NCBI GenBank assembly: GCA_030674185.1
Contig: CM060308.1
Coordinates: forward strand, 41,286,857-41,350,856
Reading direction: 5' to 3'
Length of the DNA stretch: 64,000 bases
DNA from: Monoplex corrugatus
Taxonomy: Eukaryota; Mollusca; Gastropoda; Littorinimorpha; Ranellidae
In this document: piece after piece, positions 53,027 through 64,000 of the stretch
Layout of the letters: each line of letters opens with the position of its first letter
How positions within the stretch are numbered: the stretch's first letter is position 1
The notes under the pieces: model-generated
The model's database searches: none
Told to the model about the DNA's origin: nothing
Seen by the model: the letters and a program-made list of their open reading frames with translations, nothing else
Made by a program: the position numbers and the translations under genes

Positions 53027-53590
53027 ATTGTTGTTATTGTTACTTTTTTCTAAAGCCCAGTCGACTGAGTAGAGCTATATTAGGGCTATAACCTCTTCAA
53101 AACATACAAAACTTAAGGGGGGGGGGGGGGTAAGAAAATGAAGTACACATATCAATGCATTCGCGCCATAATCTAAGGACATGCCCCTGGCGTTGACCAC
53201 TCCGTCCAATTTATCGCGCAGGGGATTTAAAAACATACCCGAATACAAATTTAAACATAACTAAGGACACTAAAACGTGTATAAAAACGGGCCTGCATTA
53301 CCCGAAATTGCTCCGCATATCTCATTTCCCTAGAACCAAATTTGCACTTAATACATGTACACAATTATCAATCCTGAGAAAAAGTACGTAAGACTTCATC
53401 GAACACACACAGGTGAATGGACCAGCAAGGCAGAAATTGATAGGAAGAAATGACAGAAAGCAAAGGAAGAAGGCAGTAACAAAGAGAATGACAGAAAAGA
53501 GGAAAATTCTTGCACGGAATTTCCAGAAGGTGGGGATACAATGTATACCGAAAAAGCCCCTGGCATCCCCACGGGGTGGTGGTGGTGGTG
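53027..53590 (-). mobile_element. Copy of the ~550-bp dispersed repeat
   Basis: Reverse orientation to 51430-52050. Blocks CTAAAGCCCAGTCGACTGAG, CCCCTGGCGTTGACCACTCC, ATTATCAATCCTGAGAAAAA and CCTGGCATCCCCACGGGG. Confidence 0.7.
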
Positions 53591-53714
53591 CTAGACTGGG
53601 GGGGCGGGGGGGGCGCTAGACTGATAGGGGACACTAAAGCAACAACAAAAGTCAAAGCAGCAACCACAAACCCCTGTGGCCACAACTATTCTTAACTACC
53701 TAGTTTTGGTTTCA

Positions 53715-53840
53715 ATACCGCACCAGCACATAGGGTTTTGTGCAGCCCCAAGGAGTCTGCTAAATTATTACAGGCAGATTTGAATGGAGCGCTCACTGAA
53801 TTGTCTGAATGCAATGAATCCGGCTCGAACAAACTCTAGA
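53715..53840 (+). mobile_element. SINE 3' fragment
   Basis: CATAGGGTTTTGTGCAGCCC, AAGGAGTCTGC and TGAATCCGGCTCGAAC, the 3' part of the 21.3-kb SINE family. A shorter reverse fragment is at 54350-54440. Confidence 0.6.
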
Positions 53841-53984
53841 CTTCTGTTTTTTAAATGAAACCTATGTTTTACCCTATACATGAACCGTGTTTGGCATTAT
53901 TTGTATGCATGGACAAGACAAAAGAACTCAGTGGACCGTTAAGGGCAACAACACTTAAACTAGGGAGAAAATATTAGTTTTTGC

Positions 53985-54120
53985 AGAATAGATGGAGACA
54001 GAAAGGGTAGGAGATACACTTGCAGCGACAAAAGATTAGATTCGCTTGGAGGGCCACGATCGCCTGCGCCATGCGCATGGCATATGATAATGAGATGATG
54101 ATATGATGATGATGATGATG
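53985..54120 (+). mobile_element. LINE 3' end remnant with (ATG)n tail
   Basis: GGGTAGGAGATACACTTGCA, GGAGGGCCACGATCGCCTGC and an ATGATGATGATGATG tail, aligned to the end of 28840-29430. Confidence 0.7.
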
Positions 54121-54677
54121 ACGTAGGCTATCTACAGAGCAGTCTTAACTTATTTATCAATGAACTTTACGGCGTCTTCAACTTAAAAAAAAAAAATTGT
54201 GTGAATGAATCCAGTCACATCCAATGCAGTTTTTGAACGGCGAATCAAAGCACATTTCAATCATATGTATCAATATCTGACATTCGAAGTATGAAGTTTG
54301 GAGTTTGTTCGAGAAGTATTCATTGCGCTTGGGCAATTTCTTATGCGCTCCACCCAAATCTGCTGTCAGTAATGTAACAGACTTCTTGATCCTGCACAAA
54401 GCCGTATGCACAGGCAATGTCTTGAAATAGGGAGCGAGGAGGGAGAAGAAGGAACCCACGAAATGCTAAGTGTGAAACGCTAAGTTGACATCACAAAATG
54501 GTTGAGGCATACAGATGGGCAGCAAACAGGTCAGTTTTTATGTTGCGGGCTGGGTTTGAACTCTAGGCATCAGACCTCAAATCCATGGCTCTATCAGAAG
54601 AACCAACCAGCCCGACATGCATCGGAACACAACGAGATGAACATCTGGGTGGATCCATAGGAACCACTTCACACACC

Positions 54678-54850
54678 AATGAAACTCCGCCAACTTGCTT
54701 GGCTTGGTCGTGCCATCCGCTTTGACGCACTGTCCAAGACCATCCTTCAGGATAGCCTGGAAGAAAGCATCGCGGAGGTCGATAGAGGAACAGCTGGGTG
54801 GCACATACGAAGACTGGACTAAGCTGAGTATGCATGAACTGATTACTATA
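54678..54850 (+). mobile_element. LINE C-terminal fragment, third family
   Basis: Reads MKLRQLAWLGRAIRFDALSK then TILQDSLEESIAEVDRG and, after a break, KLSMHELIT. This resembles a common lophotrochozoan LINE end (LLWFGHVxRxDxLxKTxLQGxLEG..RRxGR..LPMxELLT). Confidence 0.6.
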
Positions 54851-55029
54851 GCATCCGAGAGACATGAGTACTAGATCCTGTTTCAATGCTGCCTTGTCTC
54901 ATCTCCACCCCCTCCATACCCAACATGCACATTGATTATAAACGCCGGCTGTTTTCTTTTTCTTTTCTTTGTTTTTTTTCTTTCCTTTTTTTCTTTCTTT
55001 CTTTCCCTCTTCCTTTTTTCTCTCTTTTT

Positions 55030-55335
55030 GGATAGAGCTGCAGACTCAAGATTTTTGATGTCTCGAGTTCAGTCCCAGTCCGAAGCATAAAAACTGGCTA
55101 TATTCGCTGCCCACCTTTTTAATGCTTCGACCATTCTGGTGGTGTCTGCTTAGTGTTTTATAGGTCCCTTCATCCACCTCCCCATTTCAAGACCTGGGCA
55201 GCTCATAGGGGTTTGCACAGGCTCAAGGAGTCTGCCAGAAAACTGCTGGTAAATTTAGGTGAAGCGTGTACGGAATTGTCCGAGTGCGATGATGAATCCC
55301 TCGAACAAATCACTAGATCTAATTACAAACTACTA
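55030..55335 (+). mobile_element. tRNA-derived SINE, fullest copy
   Basis: GGATAGAGCTGCAGACTC head, CTCGAGTTCAGTCCCAGTCC (box-B-like), ATTCTGGTGGTGTCTGCTTA, GTTTTATAGGTCCCTTCATC, CATAGGGGTTTGCACAGGCT, TGATGAATCCCTCGAAC. Confidence 0.72.
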
Positions 55336-55849
55336 AATGATAATGGTGCATCGGAACGGTTATCCAATGAACAGACGAGACACAATGTGTAATCCTTATC
55401 CCAATCCTGAATAATGCTTCAACTGACTGGTAAGCATCGCATGCTGGAGTTAAACGGAATTTACTGAATATAACCGGAGAGTATACAGAATAGTCTGATG
55501 TAAACTACGTTTATTTTTATGTCGTTAAATTTCATTCAGAAATGACTCCCAAAGACTAAAATCATAGAACGTGCCTACGTCGTTAAATTTTACAGGTCTT
55601 GTTATTGTTCCTTTAGCTGTTACAAATACCCTTGCTATTTTATCTGTTCCGAGGATGTCATTGTCATAAGGATATCTGCAATGCAAGACGAGACAGTTCA
55701 CAACAGGCCGTGTAGGTTTCAAGTACACGCTGTGGGTACGGTATACGGTATATTGAACTCTTAAGTGGACTGCTGCCTCTAATAGTGATAATACAAGAGG
55801 ACATGGGTCTCGGAAATAGTGAAAGCAAAGCAAAGAGGCTGACAGACAG

Positions 55850-55854
55850 ACAGA

Positions 55855-55920
<66 letters not shown>

Positions 55921-56150
55921 AGAGCACATTCTCTCCCAGCCTCTTTGGGTGTAAACTCTTACAAAAGCGAACCTCCGAACAACACAATAAGGCAGTTGCT
56001 GTAACATGACACGGTTTTGACCTATCGTAGTCAAGCCCTGACTAGACTCTCTCTGTCTGTGTCTCTGTCTGTCTGTCTCTGTCTCTGTCTGTCTGTCTCT
56101 GTCTGCCTGTCTCTGTCTGTCTGTCTGTCTCTCTCTCTGTTTGTGTCTCA
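55850..56150. repeat. (GA)n and (CTGT)n microsatellites
   Basis: GA tract at 55857-55925. CTGTCTGTCT-type repeats at 56045-56145. Confidence 0.95.
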
Positions 56151-56214
56151 CCTGACCTCAATCAAGAATTTCATCTTTCCTTCTTGAGATTGGAAAAATA
56201 TAAACCACGAGGCC

Positions 56215-56299
56215 AATACAACAACAACAACAACAACAACAACAATATAACGATGATGATGATGATAATGATGATAATAATGATGATGATAACGATGAC

Positions 56300-56334
<35 letters not shown>

Positions 56335-56405
56335 TAATAATAATCACATTTGTAAGGCGCCACATATTAATATCAGAATCAAACCAAAGCGCGCTCTCTC
56401 TCGTC
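56215..56405 (-). repeat. AAC/AAT/GAT tract joined to a retroposon 3' end
   Basis: In reverse the right part reads GCGCTTTGGTTTGATTCTGA .. GTGGCGCCTTACAAATGTGA then ATT units. The triplet tract thus appears to be the expanded tail of a retroposon. Confidence 0.6.
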
Positions 56406-56939
56406 ATTCACCGAATCGATCACTCAACAACGGCCCAAACTCCAGGGAACAAAGCACACGCAAACTGGAAGGTGGAGGACAGGAGGGGGGGAGTGGGGTT
56501 AACATCGCTTGAAGCCGCGACGGCAGTGGCCAAATTGGTCATTGCCCCGTGTGTTGCCTCGACTGTTATTTTCAAAAACTCCAAGCGTTTAGGCCCTTGT
56601 TTCCTTGCTGCATTCACACACACAATAAGACAGTTATTTTTATTTTTATTTTTTTAGGATTATCACAGAAATGACTCACTTCACCCAAAATCCATCCCGT
56701 GACAGATGGTGGAGAAACATCCCCCCGTGATAGGATCATCGCACTCAGGGAGGTTACCTTTGAGCTCACCTTTTTTTCCCCGTACCATTTTCTACGCCAC
56801 ATTAATGGCCGCAGAAGCCGGCACAGTTTTTATACTGTGATGATGATGATGTCGATGAGGATGATAATCATGATGCTACAGAGTTCCATCTAGGACTGAG
56901 ACTGCGTGACAGGGCTGAACTCTACGCTTACTATCATAA

Positions 56940-57215
56940 TATATCCTGGCGTCAACCAGATCAGAGAGATACTGATACTGCGATACTGGTCAGAAGATTT
57001 GAGCAACACCCTCAATGACGCATCCGTGAAGTGGATGAGACTCGACTGTGTGGTTCCAGTCTTCTCAGTGAACCCATAGCACGTCCAACTCTGGGTAGGA
57101 GCCGGCTAGAGCCGTAACATCCCACGATGATTTTTGATGGTACTGATGGGGATTCGAACCCACAACCTTCCAGTCGGTAGTCTGTTGTGCTAACCCACTA
57201 CACCACGGCGACTGG
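56940..57215 (-). mobile_element. tRNA-derived SINE with strong A and B boxes
   Basis: In reverse the head reads GCCGTGGTGTAGTGGGTTAG, CACAACAGACTACCGACTGG, AAGGTTGTGGGTTCGAATCC, with clear A- and B-box sequences. The body continues CATCAGTACCATC .. GATGTTACGGCTCTAGCCGG. The acceptor stem does not pair, so it is not a functional tRNA. Confidence 0.75.
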
Positions 57216-57414
57216 TTACTAAGACAGTTATAACACGTCAATGCGTGCTGCTAATTTTTCAGTACCAAATCAAAAAGAAACCACGTTAAAACGAAATGGC
57301 GGCGTGCTTTCCAAGCAAGGAACCAACACTACACGGTGACCTAAACAAAAGTGACAAGTAAACAAAATTCTTTAACAACAGATCTGACATCACCGTGAAG
57401 GGGACTGTAATCGA

Positions 57415-57660
57415 ATGGTTAGGTCATTTGTCTTTCTGCTCGAGTACATGTGGTGGTGGCTATAGAATGGATATTTTTCCCATCTAGCAGTTTAACTTAT
57501 CTGCAGACCTGTTAGTGCCTGAGTACAATTCAACGGTTTGTATATGCAAACAAAAACATCAAATGCCTACATTAAAGACCATATATGCATGTCATTTTCC
57601 GTGGCGTATGGAAACACGAAAACACCAAGCATGCAAACCTCTAAAAGTGGAGTATGATTA
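57415..57660 (+). mobile_element. tRNA-derived SINE fragment
   Basis: GGACTGTAATCGAATGGTTA head, GACCTGTTAGTGCCTGAGTA and TATGGAAACACGAAAACACC shared with 24350-24660. Confidence 0.5.
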
Positions 57661-57679
57661 CTTTAATGCTCGGGAAACA

Positions 57680-57745
57680 ACAACAACAACAACAACGACG
57701 ACGACGACGATGACGACGACAGCAACAACAACAACAACAACGCAG
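57680..57745. repeat. (CAA)n(CGA)n triplet tract
   Basis: Short mixed triplet repeat after the SINE. Confidence 0.9.
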
Positions 57746-57749
57746 CCAT

Positions 57750-58655
57750 ACGTGTAAAAATCCACTCCTATATTCGAATGCATGCGGGAGATGCAGCCTA
57801 CAAACAAATAAAAGAAACAGTGAAGTGGACAGGTTTTTCTAGTAAAATCATTCTAAACAGCATGAAGCATGAAATTACAAGAAAACAACCCACAGTATTT
57901 AATTCAGTAGTTTGAAAGAAGCAGACTTTCGTTGCCAGCTCACAAGGACCTACTACACATCAACTGAATTGCCACCAGCTCGTAAACCGCCCAAATATTA
58001 ACCCTTACATGTCACGGGTGATTTACAGCCTTTCAGAAACTGAGAAAGGGCCACTGAACTGGGAGGACTGGAGACACCAGGGTCTATTACTTCAAGGGCA
58101 ATTCAACCCCTTTAAATCTGCAGAATGCGAACCGCGGGTAGTCTCTGTCTGATCACTATTATTTCCCTTGCCCATTGGGCCCTTCCGATACCTCCAACAC
58201 AGCAAACAGCCAAATGATTAAAAAAAATCAAACCTTTCTAAAAATTCTCCTTTCCTATACAAACAAAACAAACAAACAGCCCCCCAAAAAAACAACAACA
58301 ACAACAAAAACAACAACAAACAAACAAACAAACAAACAAATTATCACAGAAAATCCAGATTTTGTACTTTTCAAGATCATTGTGTCCATGGGGAAGGATC
58401 GGATGAAATACTAGTCGATGAAAAGCGGGGACAATGATAGACTATCACGTCAGTATTGTCACAATTTCTTGAGAAAGCGCTGTTAACACAACTTCCTGAA
58501 AAAGTGTTGCTTTATGCAATTTTCCGTCCTACTGACCGTCACCTTGAAGCCTTGTCTTGTGCATTCCCGACTACTAACATTCAACACCTTTGACCTAAAT
58601 TTGGTAAAAATGTATTCTCACACAACAGCTGAGAAAATCTTGCTAATACGTCACA
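57750..58655. other. No gene recognised
   Basis: Contains a CAAA/CAAC low-complexity stretch at 58260-58340, otherwise nothing distinctive. Confidence 0.5.
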
Positions 58656-58729
58656 GACAGACAGACAGACAAACAAACAGACAGACAGACAGATAGACAG
58701 CAGACAGACACACACACACACACCACTCA

Positions 58730-58765
<36 letters not shown>

Positions 58766-58815
58766 CACCACACACACACACACACACACACACTCTCTCT
58801 CTCTCTCTCTCTCCC
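58656..58815. repeat. (GACA)n(CA)n(CGCA)n(CA)n(CT)n compound microsatellite
   Basis: Five simple-repeat blocks joined head to tail. Confidence 0.95.
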
Positions 58816-59324
58816 TTCAAAAATGGATACTGATAAAGTCTTCTGTATTCGTTTTTCATAACAGTTTACAGGAAGAAAGCAAAGTAAGGCCGGACACATT
58901 TTTTTCTCGCAAAAACCTTTAGATGTTTCGTTTATGCGCTACTGCTGACGGCGACCCACTGTGAAAAAAAGCATATACCCTATGTTTATATTCTACAGGC
59001 TTCTTTAGCAGTTTGCTAATATTGTGGTGTCTCCGTTACTAAATGGGAAGACTGTTTCACATCAACCAAGACAGAGCTGTGTGCCTGTGACCAAAACATT
59101 TCAGCAAGGAAAGCATGGGTCTAAACTGGAGTGAGACTTGGCGTTTAACAAATGAAACATGTAGCCTAATGTTAATTTGTGACAGCGAAAAGATATTATC
59201 AAGAACCATTCAGATGTTTATGTACCCGGGTGTGGAATTAATTTTTTTCATCAAACATTTAACATGACAAAAATCCTGACTGACGTATCAATAGTGGGCA
59301 ACATGTCAAACTATCCGTAAATTG

Positions 59325-59865
59325 TTATTTTTTATTGTTGTTTAAAGCCCAGCCGACTGCGTAGAGCCATATCAGGGCTACAACCGCTTAAAAACATACA
59401 AAACTTTAACAAACAAACAAAAAAAAAAAAACAAAAAAAAACTAAGTACACACATCAATGCATTCGCGCACGTAATCCAAGGACACGCCTCTGGCGTTGA
59501 CTCCGTCTAATCCTTCGCACAGGGGATAAAAAGAACACACATACAAATGAATACAAATCTAAGCATACCCAAGGACACCAAAACATACAAAAAAGGGCAT
59601 AAATTACCTAAAATTGCTTCCGCATATGTCACCTCCCTACAGAAAAAACAAACAAAAAACACTTCAATTATCAATCCTAAGAAAAAGTACGTAAGACTTT
59701 ATTGAACACATACAGGAGGAAATGACAGAGAGCAAAGGAACTAAGCAGAAACAAAGAGAGTGACAGAAAAGAGGAAATATCTAGCACAGAATTTTCAGAA
59801 GGTGGGGATACTATTTACACTGAAAGAGCCCCCGGCATCCCCGTGGGGGAAATCCGTAAATTATG
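59325..59865 (-). mobile_element. Copy of the ~550-bp dispersed repeat
   Basis: TTGTTTAAAGCCCAGCCGAC, TGCGTAGAGCCATATCAGGG, CCTCTGGCGTTGACTCCGTC, ATTATCAATCCTAAGAAAAA and CCCCCGGCATCCCCGTGGGG, same order as 53027-53590. Confidence 0.72.
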
Positions 59866-60779
59866 TACTCTGAAGTGCACAGATAATAGGAATGGGAGTT
59901 GTTGATTGTGTTATTTATAAATAATACGCTAACCTTTTCCATGTAATTTCATGTAATAGTCCAAACAATCTTAAGCAATTAACACTACACAAATCTGTTA
60001 TGAACGAATCTTGATTTCAGTTAAATAGAAATGTACTTTGAAAGGTCGAAGCTAACGAAAAAAGAAAAAAATCCCAGAAAGAATTGAAAAAAGAAAGAAA
60101 AGAAGAAAAAAGAAAGAAAAAAGAAAGAAAGAAAAAAAAAAAAAAGAGAAAGAAAGGAATGTCTGTGTGTATGTGTGTGTGTGTTTTCTAGTAATAATAT
60201 TATACTAGTCCCTGTTTCTGATATTATGTTATAACCTTTTGTTGTTCTTGGTGAAATAACTGTGCTCTATTAGTACTACAACGTAAAATCCACCGAGGAT
60301 GCTTTCGACATAAACTTACGGTTTGCACTATACAAAAATAAAATCATTATTATCAGCAGTAAAGCGTATTCCTTATAATCTGTTGTTGTTGTTGACAAAC
60401 TAAGTGTGCTGTGTTAGTACTACAAAGTAAAATCCACCGAGCATGTTTTCAACATGAACTCACAGTTTCCACTATACACAAATAAAATCATTCATATCAG
60501 CAATAAAGTGTATTCCACCGACAAAACATCCAACGCCTTTGAACAGAGTAATATTACCTGACGGGGAAAGGATCATCTTGGATGCAGTCAACAGTGTAAA
60601 TATCTTAATTATATAAACAATAATGATAATGATAATAATGCTGTCGATGATAATGATGGTACGAGTGCTAATATTAATCATGATTATAAAAATAACAGCA
60701 ACGAAAACATTAATAACAGTAATGATTGTGACGGATGTGTTGTATATACTTTTATAGTACATTTTCACTTTTGTATAGA

Positions 60780-62100
60780 GTTTTGGCTCATTTTTGCTTT
60801 TGTGGACTGGAGCACCCAGTGTGGTTTTCGGTGTCTTTATTCTGATTGGCGGTGAAGTAAAAGCGTGGAGTGCACGGAGCGTGGAATTCGTGGAGCGTGG
60901 AATTCGTGTAGCGTTGTGTGCGTGTCGAAAATCTGTGAACTAAAAAGTCAGTTCTACAGAGATTTCCAGGTGGAGCGGTTGCATATCTTTGCCACCTGAA
61001 GAGAACTAAATCTGTTTGTCTTAAGCTGCTATGTTAGCAGGTTGGTGAATCTTTTGATTTGTTGATATATTTACCAAAAATTGAGACATGTAAAGATTGT
61101 GAAGAAACGTAGTTGTGTAAAAGTGAAGTGAATTATTTTGGCATTCAAGAGTTGTATTGAGTTGTAGTTCTTGATTTAATGTTTTATGAATTACTGTTTT
61201 GTGGTTTCGATCTTTAAATGATGTGCAGTCAGTGTGAACTTTATGAATAATTATATGTATTGAGAGTTTGGACTTTTGAAACATGAATGGCGAATTTTGT
61301 GTTAAATTCTTTATTGTAAGATGTTATTTTGTTAAATGAATATGAAGCTAAGTTAGTGGTAATTTTTTTGGAAATTGAAGTTAGTGTAGAATATTTGCTG
61401 TATGGCACTGTGAATGTAATTTGCCTTCGAGCTTTTAAAAGGCAAACAATATTTTTTGGGGATAAACGTCTGTCAATCATATAATATGAAAAATATGGTC
61501 TGGCCATTGACCCGATACATTTTATTGATATTTTTGTAGATGGAAGTACTTAGCAAATTCTTTTCTATCTACAGCTTCTGACGTGAGGAGTTGTCTGGTC
61601 TGATTAGCTCACGAGGGAGCCACATACGTACGTCATGCTGTTTTGAGGGGTGGATGCCTGATCCAGTCCCTGGTCCTAAGCTGTTTGGACTCTGCTGAAT
61701 ACCTGCTGTTTTGAGGGGTGGATGCCTGATCCAGTCCCTGGTCCTAAGCTGTTAGGACTCTGCTGAATACCTGCTGTGGGCGTGTCCGGTTACTGACGCC
61801 TCTGTTTCGTCTTGCTCCCCAGGATTGTGTGGTAACTATGCTTATATAGAGTGAACTAAATTCTGAACAATGATTTCGATGCTGTGAAACAGACTGAAGT
61901 GCTGATGCAGTGAAAGAATTCCTGTGAAAAGACTGTTTGGGACGGAAACCTGAATCGATTACTTTTTATTGAACAGTGGTCAATGAACATTTATTTCTGA
62001 CTTATGTGTTTGTTGATCCAGTTGGATGAAAATTGAACTGATGATACTTGATTATTTATAAATATTTAAATATACTAATTTGTTTACAGAGGTTGTTTGA
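60780..62100. other. Unrecognised segment with promoter-like end
   Basis: No long reading frame. Short direct repeats occur near 60880-60915 (GGAGCGTGGAATTCGTG twice), a 68-bp duplication at 61638-61773, and CTTATATAG (TATA-like) at about 61850. It could be part of an LTR or a leader of an unseen gene. Confidence 0.25.
61638..61773. repeat. 68-bp tandem duplication
   Basis: Two nearly identical copies beginning CTGTTTTGAGGGGTGGATGC, differing only at single positions such as GTTTGGAC versus GTTAGGAC. Confidence 0.92.
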
Positions 62101-62219
62101 GTGACTGAGTGGAAGGTTGTGTGTGGTTGGGGAAAACACATTGAACACGCACCTACATATACACAATCTAATTTCATCCTATTTCTGTCAGTCACACATA
62201 AACCAACTTCTGTAACAAT

Positions 62220-62921
62220 GATATTACTGACAATGATGATGGTGATAATGATAATAGTAATGATAATGGTATTGATAATAAATAATGACAACAATATTAT
62301 ACTACTACTATTGATGATGATAATGACAACAACAACAATACCACTAATACTAATAGTAATAATAATAACAAACAACAACACTACCTCTAATACTAATAGC
62401 AATAATAATGATAATGACAACAATAGCAGCAGCAATAGTAACAACAACAACAATCACAATAATAATAATGATAATAATAATAATAATAAAAGGAGAAGAA
62501 GACAAACAACAACAACAACAACAACGACGACGATGACAAAGACGACGTAACATTTTGATCCGAGAAGCTTTCCAAGAAAATGTTGAAACTGTCACACTGA
62601 ATGATTGAAAGAGACCGTATCCTATTCTACTCGTAAACACTAACACCAGTAACAATATTTTAAAAATAAAAAAACAATAACATAACTGATGATAATGATA
62701 ATAATAATAAATACTGAAGGTAATAATAACCATGACACTAAAAACAGGCCTTATAACAAGAACAAGAACAACAACAACAGTGATGATAATAATGGTAATA
62801 AATATGAAGATTTCTAAACTCACATGATACAATCGAGGCACATTCTGTCGTATGTACTCGTATCTTCTATTCGTCAATAACAACAATAACAACAGCAACG
62901 CTCCTCCTACTACTACTACTG

Positions 62922-62953
<32 letters not shown>

Positions 62954-63523
62954 GTTAATGACGGGTTAAAAAATCCCACAAGACGACTGAAGCACATTCT
63001 GCTGTATCTTCTATTCGTCCATAATATTGATAACAACAACAAACTACAACATAAGCAGCAAGAACAAAACAACAGCAATAATAATAATAATAGTAATAAT
63101 GATAACAACAACAGCAACAATAATAATAATAATAATAATGATGATAATGGTGATGATGACGATGATGATGATGATAATAACAATAATAATAATAATAATA
63201 ATAATAACAACAACAACAATAATAATAATAGTAATAATAATAATAATGAGGATGATGATGATAACGACGACCGTGATCATTAAGATGGTGATGATGATCA
63301 TAGCAATGATGCCTATGATGATAATGATAATATAATAAAAGGATAATGATAATGATAATATTCAGGATAATAAGAATAAAAACAATAACGAATATACAAT
63401 AATCATAACGATGACAATAACAAACTACCCCCCACTCCCGAAAAAAACCCAAACAAACCAAAAAACCCCAAACAAACAAGAATAGTGATAATGAAAACAA
63501 AAATGATGATAATGATCAATATA

Positions 63524-63558
<35 letters not shown>

Positions 63559-63590
63559 AATAATAATGATAATAATGATAAGTTATAACG
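62220..63590. repeat. Long AAT/AAC/GAT triplet tracts
   Basis: Mixed trinucleotide repeats at 62220-62550, 62640-62800, 62880-62955 (ACT) and 63020-63590, with short unique spacers. Both (62835-62960 and 62975-63090) blocks carry the spacer ..AAGCACATTCTGCTGTATCT / GAGGCACATTCTGTCGTAT, then CTTCTATTCGTC, so part of the array is a larger duplication. Confidence 0.93.
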
Positions 63591-63593
63591 ACG

Positions 63594-63835
63594 ACAACTC
63601 AGCTTAGAACTATGGGGTCACTATACTATACCATATAGGTCATAGTGATGATCGCCGAATAAATCATGTCAATCCCTTATAACTCAGCTTAGAACTTTGG
63701 GGTCACCATACTGTACCATACAAATCATACTGACGATGGCCGAGTAAACCATGTAACTCCCTTGCAGCTCAGCGTAGGGCTATGGGACTACCACACTTCA
63801 CCATAATACCATACTGAAGATAACAGACTACTGAA
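63594..63835. repeat. About 85-95-bp tandem repeat, three units
   Basis: Units start at CAACTCAGCTTAGAACTATG, AACTCAGCTTAGAACTTTGG and AGCTCAGCGTAGGGCTATGG, followed by CTATACCATA-like and GATGATCGCCGAATAAA / GATGGCCGAGTAAA blocks. Confidence 0.8.
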
Positions 63836-64000
63836 GATACCACCAAAGGAACACCGTTACCGTTTAGCATCAAGCTTAAGCCAGCATGATCCCCTCACAG
63901 ACAGAAGTCAATCCCTGGGGATTTGCACAGGCGTGAAGGGATCTTGTCGTGTGTCGCGATGGATTACATTGCCTGTCCCTTGCGTACACTCCACATGTCC

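Noticed and set aside
54563..54886. Minus-strand frame with SSIDLRDAFFQ-like words suggesting an LTR-retrotransposon polymerase
   Set aside because: The plus strand of the same interval reads better as a LINE C-terminus in consistent order, so the resemblance is likely chance.
55525..56151. 208-codon - strand frame rich in Arg/Gln/Asp and Ser/Leu
   Set aside because: Mostly CTGT and GA microsatellite translation; the remainder has no recognised domain.
57140..57215. tRNA gene on the - strand
   Set aside because: A and B boxes are good but the acceptor stem does not pair and the sequence continues into a SINE body.

Overview
The window is animal nuclear DNA. It has widely spaced short exons with GT/AG junctions, no operons, very dense microsatellites and minisatellites, and many degraded retroposons. 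The protein families, non-LTR retroposons, tRNA-derived SINEs and TTAA-type MITEs fit a lophotrochozoan, most likely a gastropod mollusc. That placement is an inference from family resemblance, not from a search.

Layout. The left edge (1-893) is the 5' part of a pogo/Tigger-type DNA transposon whose transposase runs off the window. From about 2.2 to 23.0 kb, on the + strand, lie nine exons encoding the C-terminal third of autophagy protein ATG2, ending in a stop codon at 23032. Its introns carry several expanded minisatellites, SINEs, a LINE 3' end and a TTAA-flanked MITE. A long 3' UTR probably runs to about 25.57 kb. Converging on it from the - strand is a complete four-exon homeobox gene (35175 down to 26483, 651 codons). 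Its large second intron holds an intact Tc1-type transposon with its terminal repeats, a pogo-type MITE and two LINE fragments. A second - strand homeobox gene (44885 down to 40678, with a possible short first exon near 52.15 kb) lies upstream. Both homeodomains are divergent, carry Tyr-Pro at positions 25-26 and are split by an intron at exactly codon 46/47. They look like a small cluster of PRD-like homeobox genes.

From about 45 kb to the right end no convincing gene is seen apart from that possible first exon. This part is a mosaic of repeats: five related TTAA fold-back MITEs window-wide (one inserted cleanly inside a SINE), a roughly 550 bp dispersed repeat in four copies, hairpin retroposon ends, LINE 3' ends with (ATG)n tails, and long AAT/AAC/GAT tracts.

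Three coding exons (ATG2 exon 5 and two exons of the second homeobox gene) need a one-base correction to read through although their splice sites are intact. Residual indel errors in a long-read assembly are the simplest explanation, but real lesions are not excluded. The observations most worth following are the pair of divergent homeobox genes and a roughly 2 kb intronic array in ATG2 whose units copy the 3' splice site, and in places the first exon bases, of the next exon.
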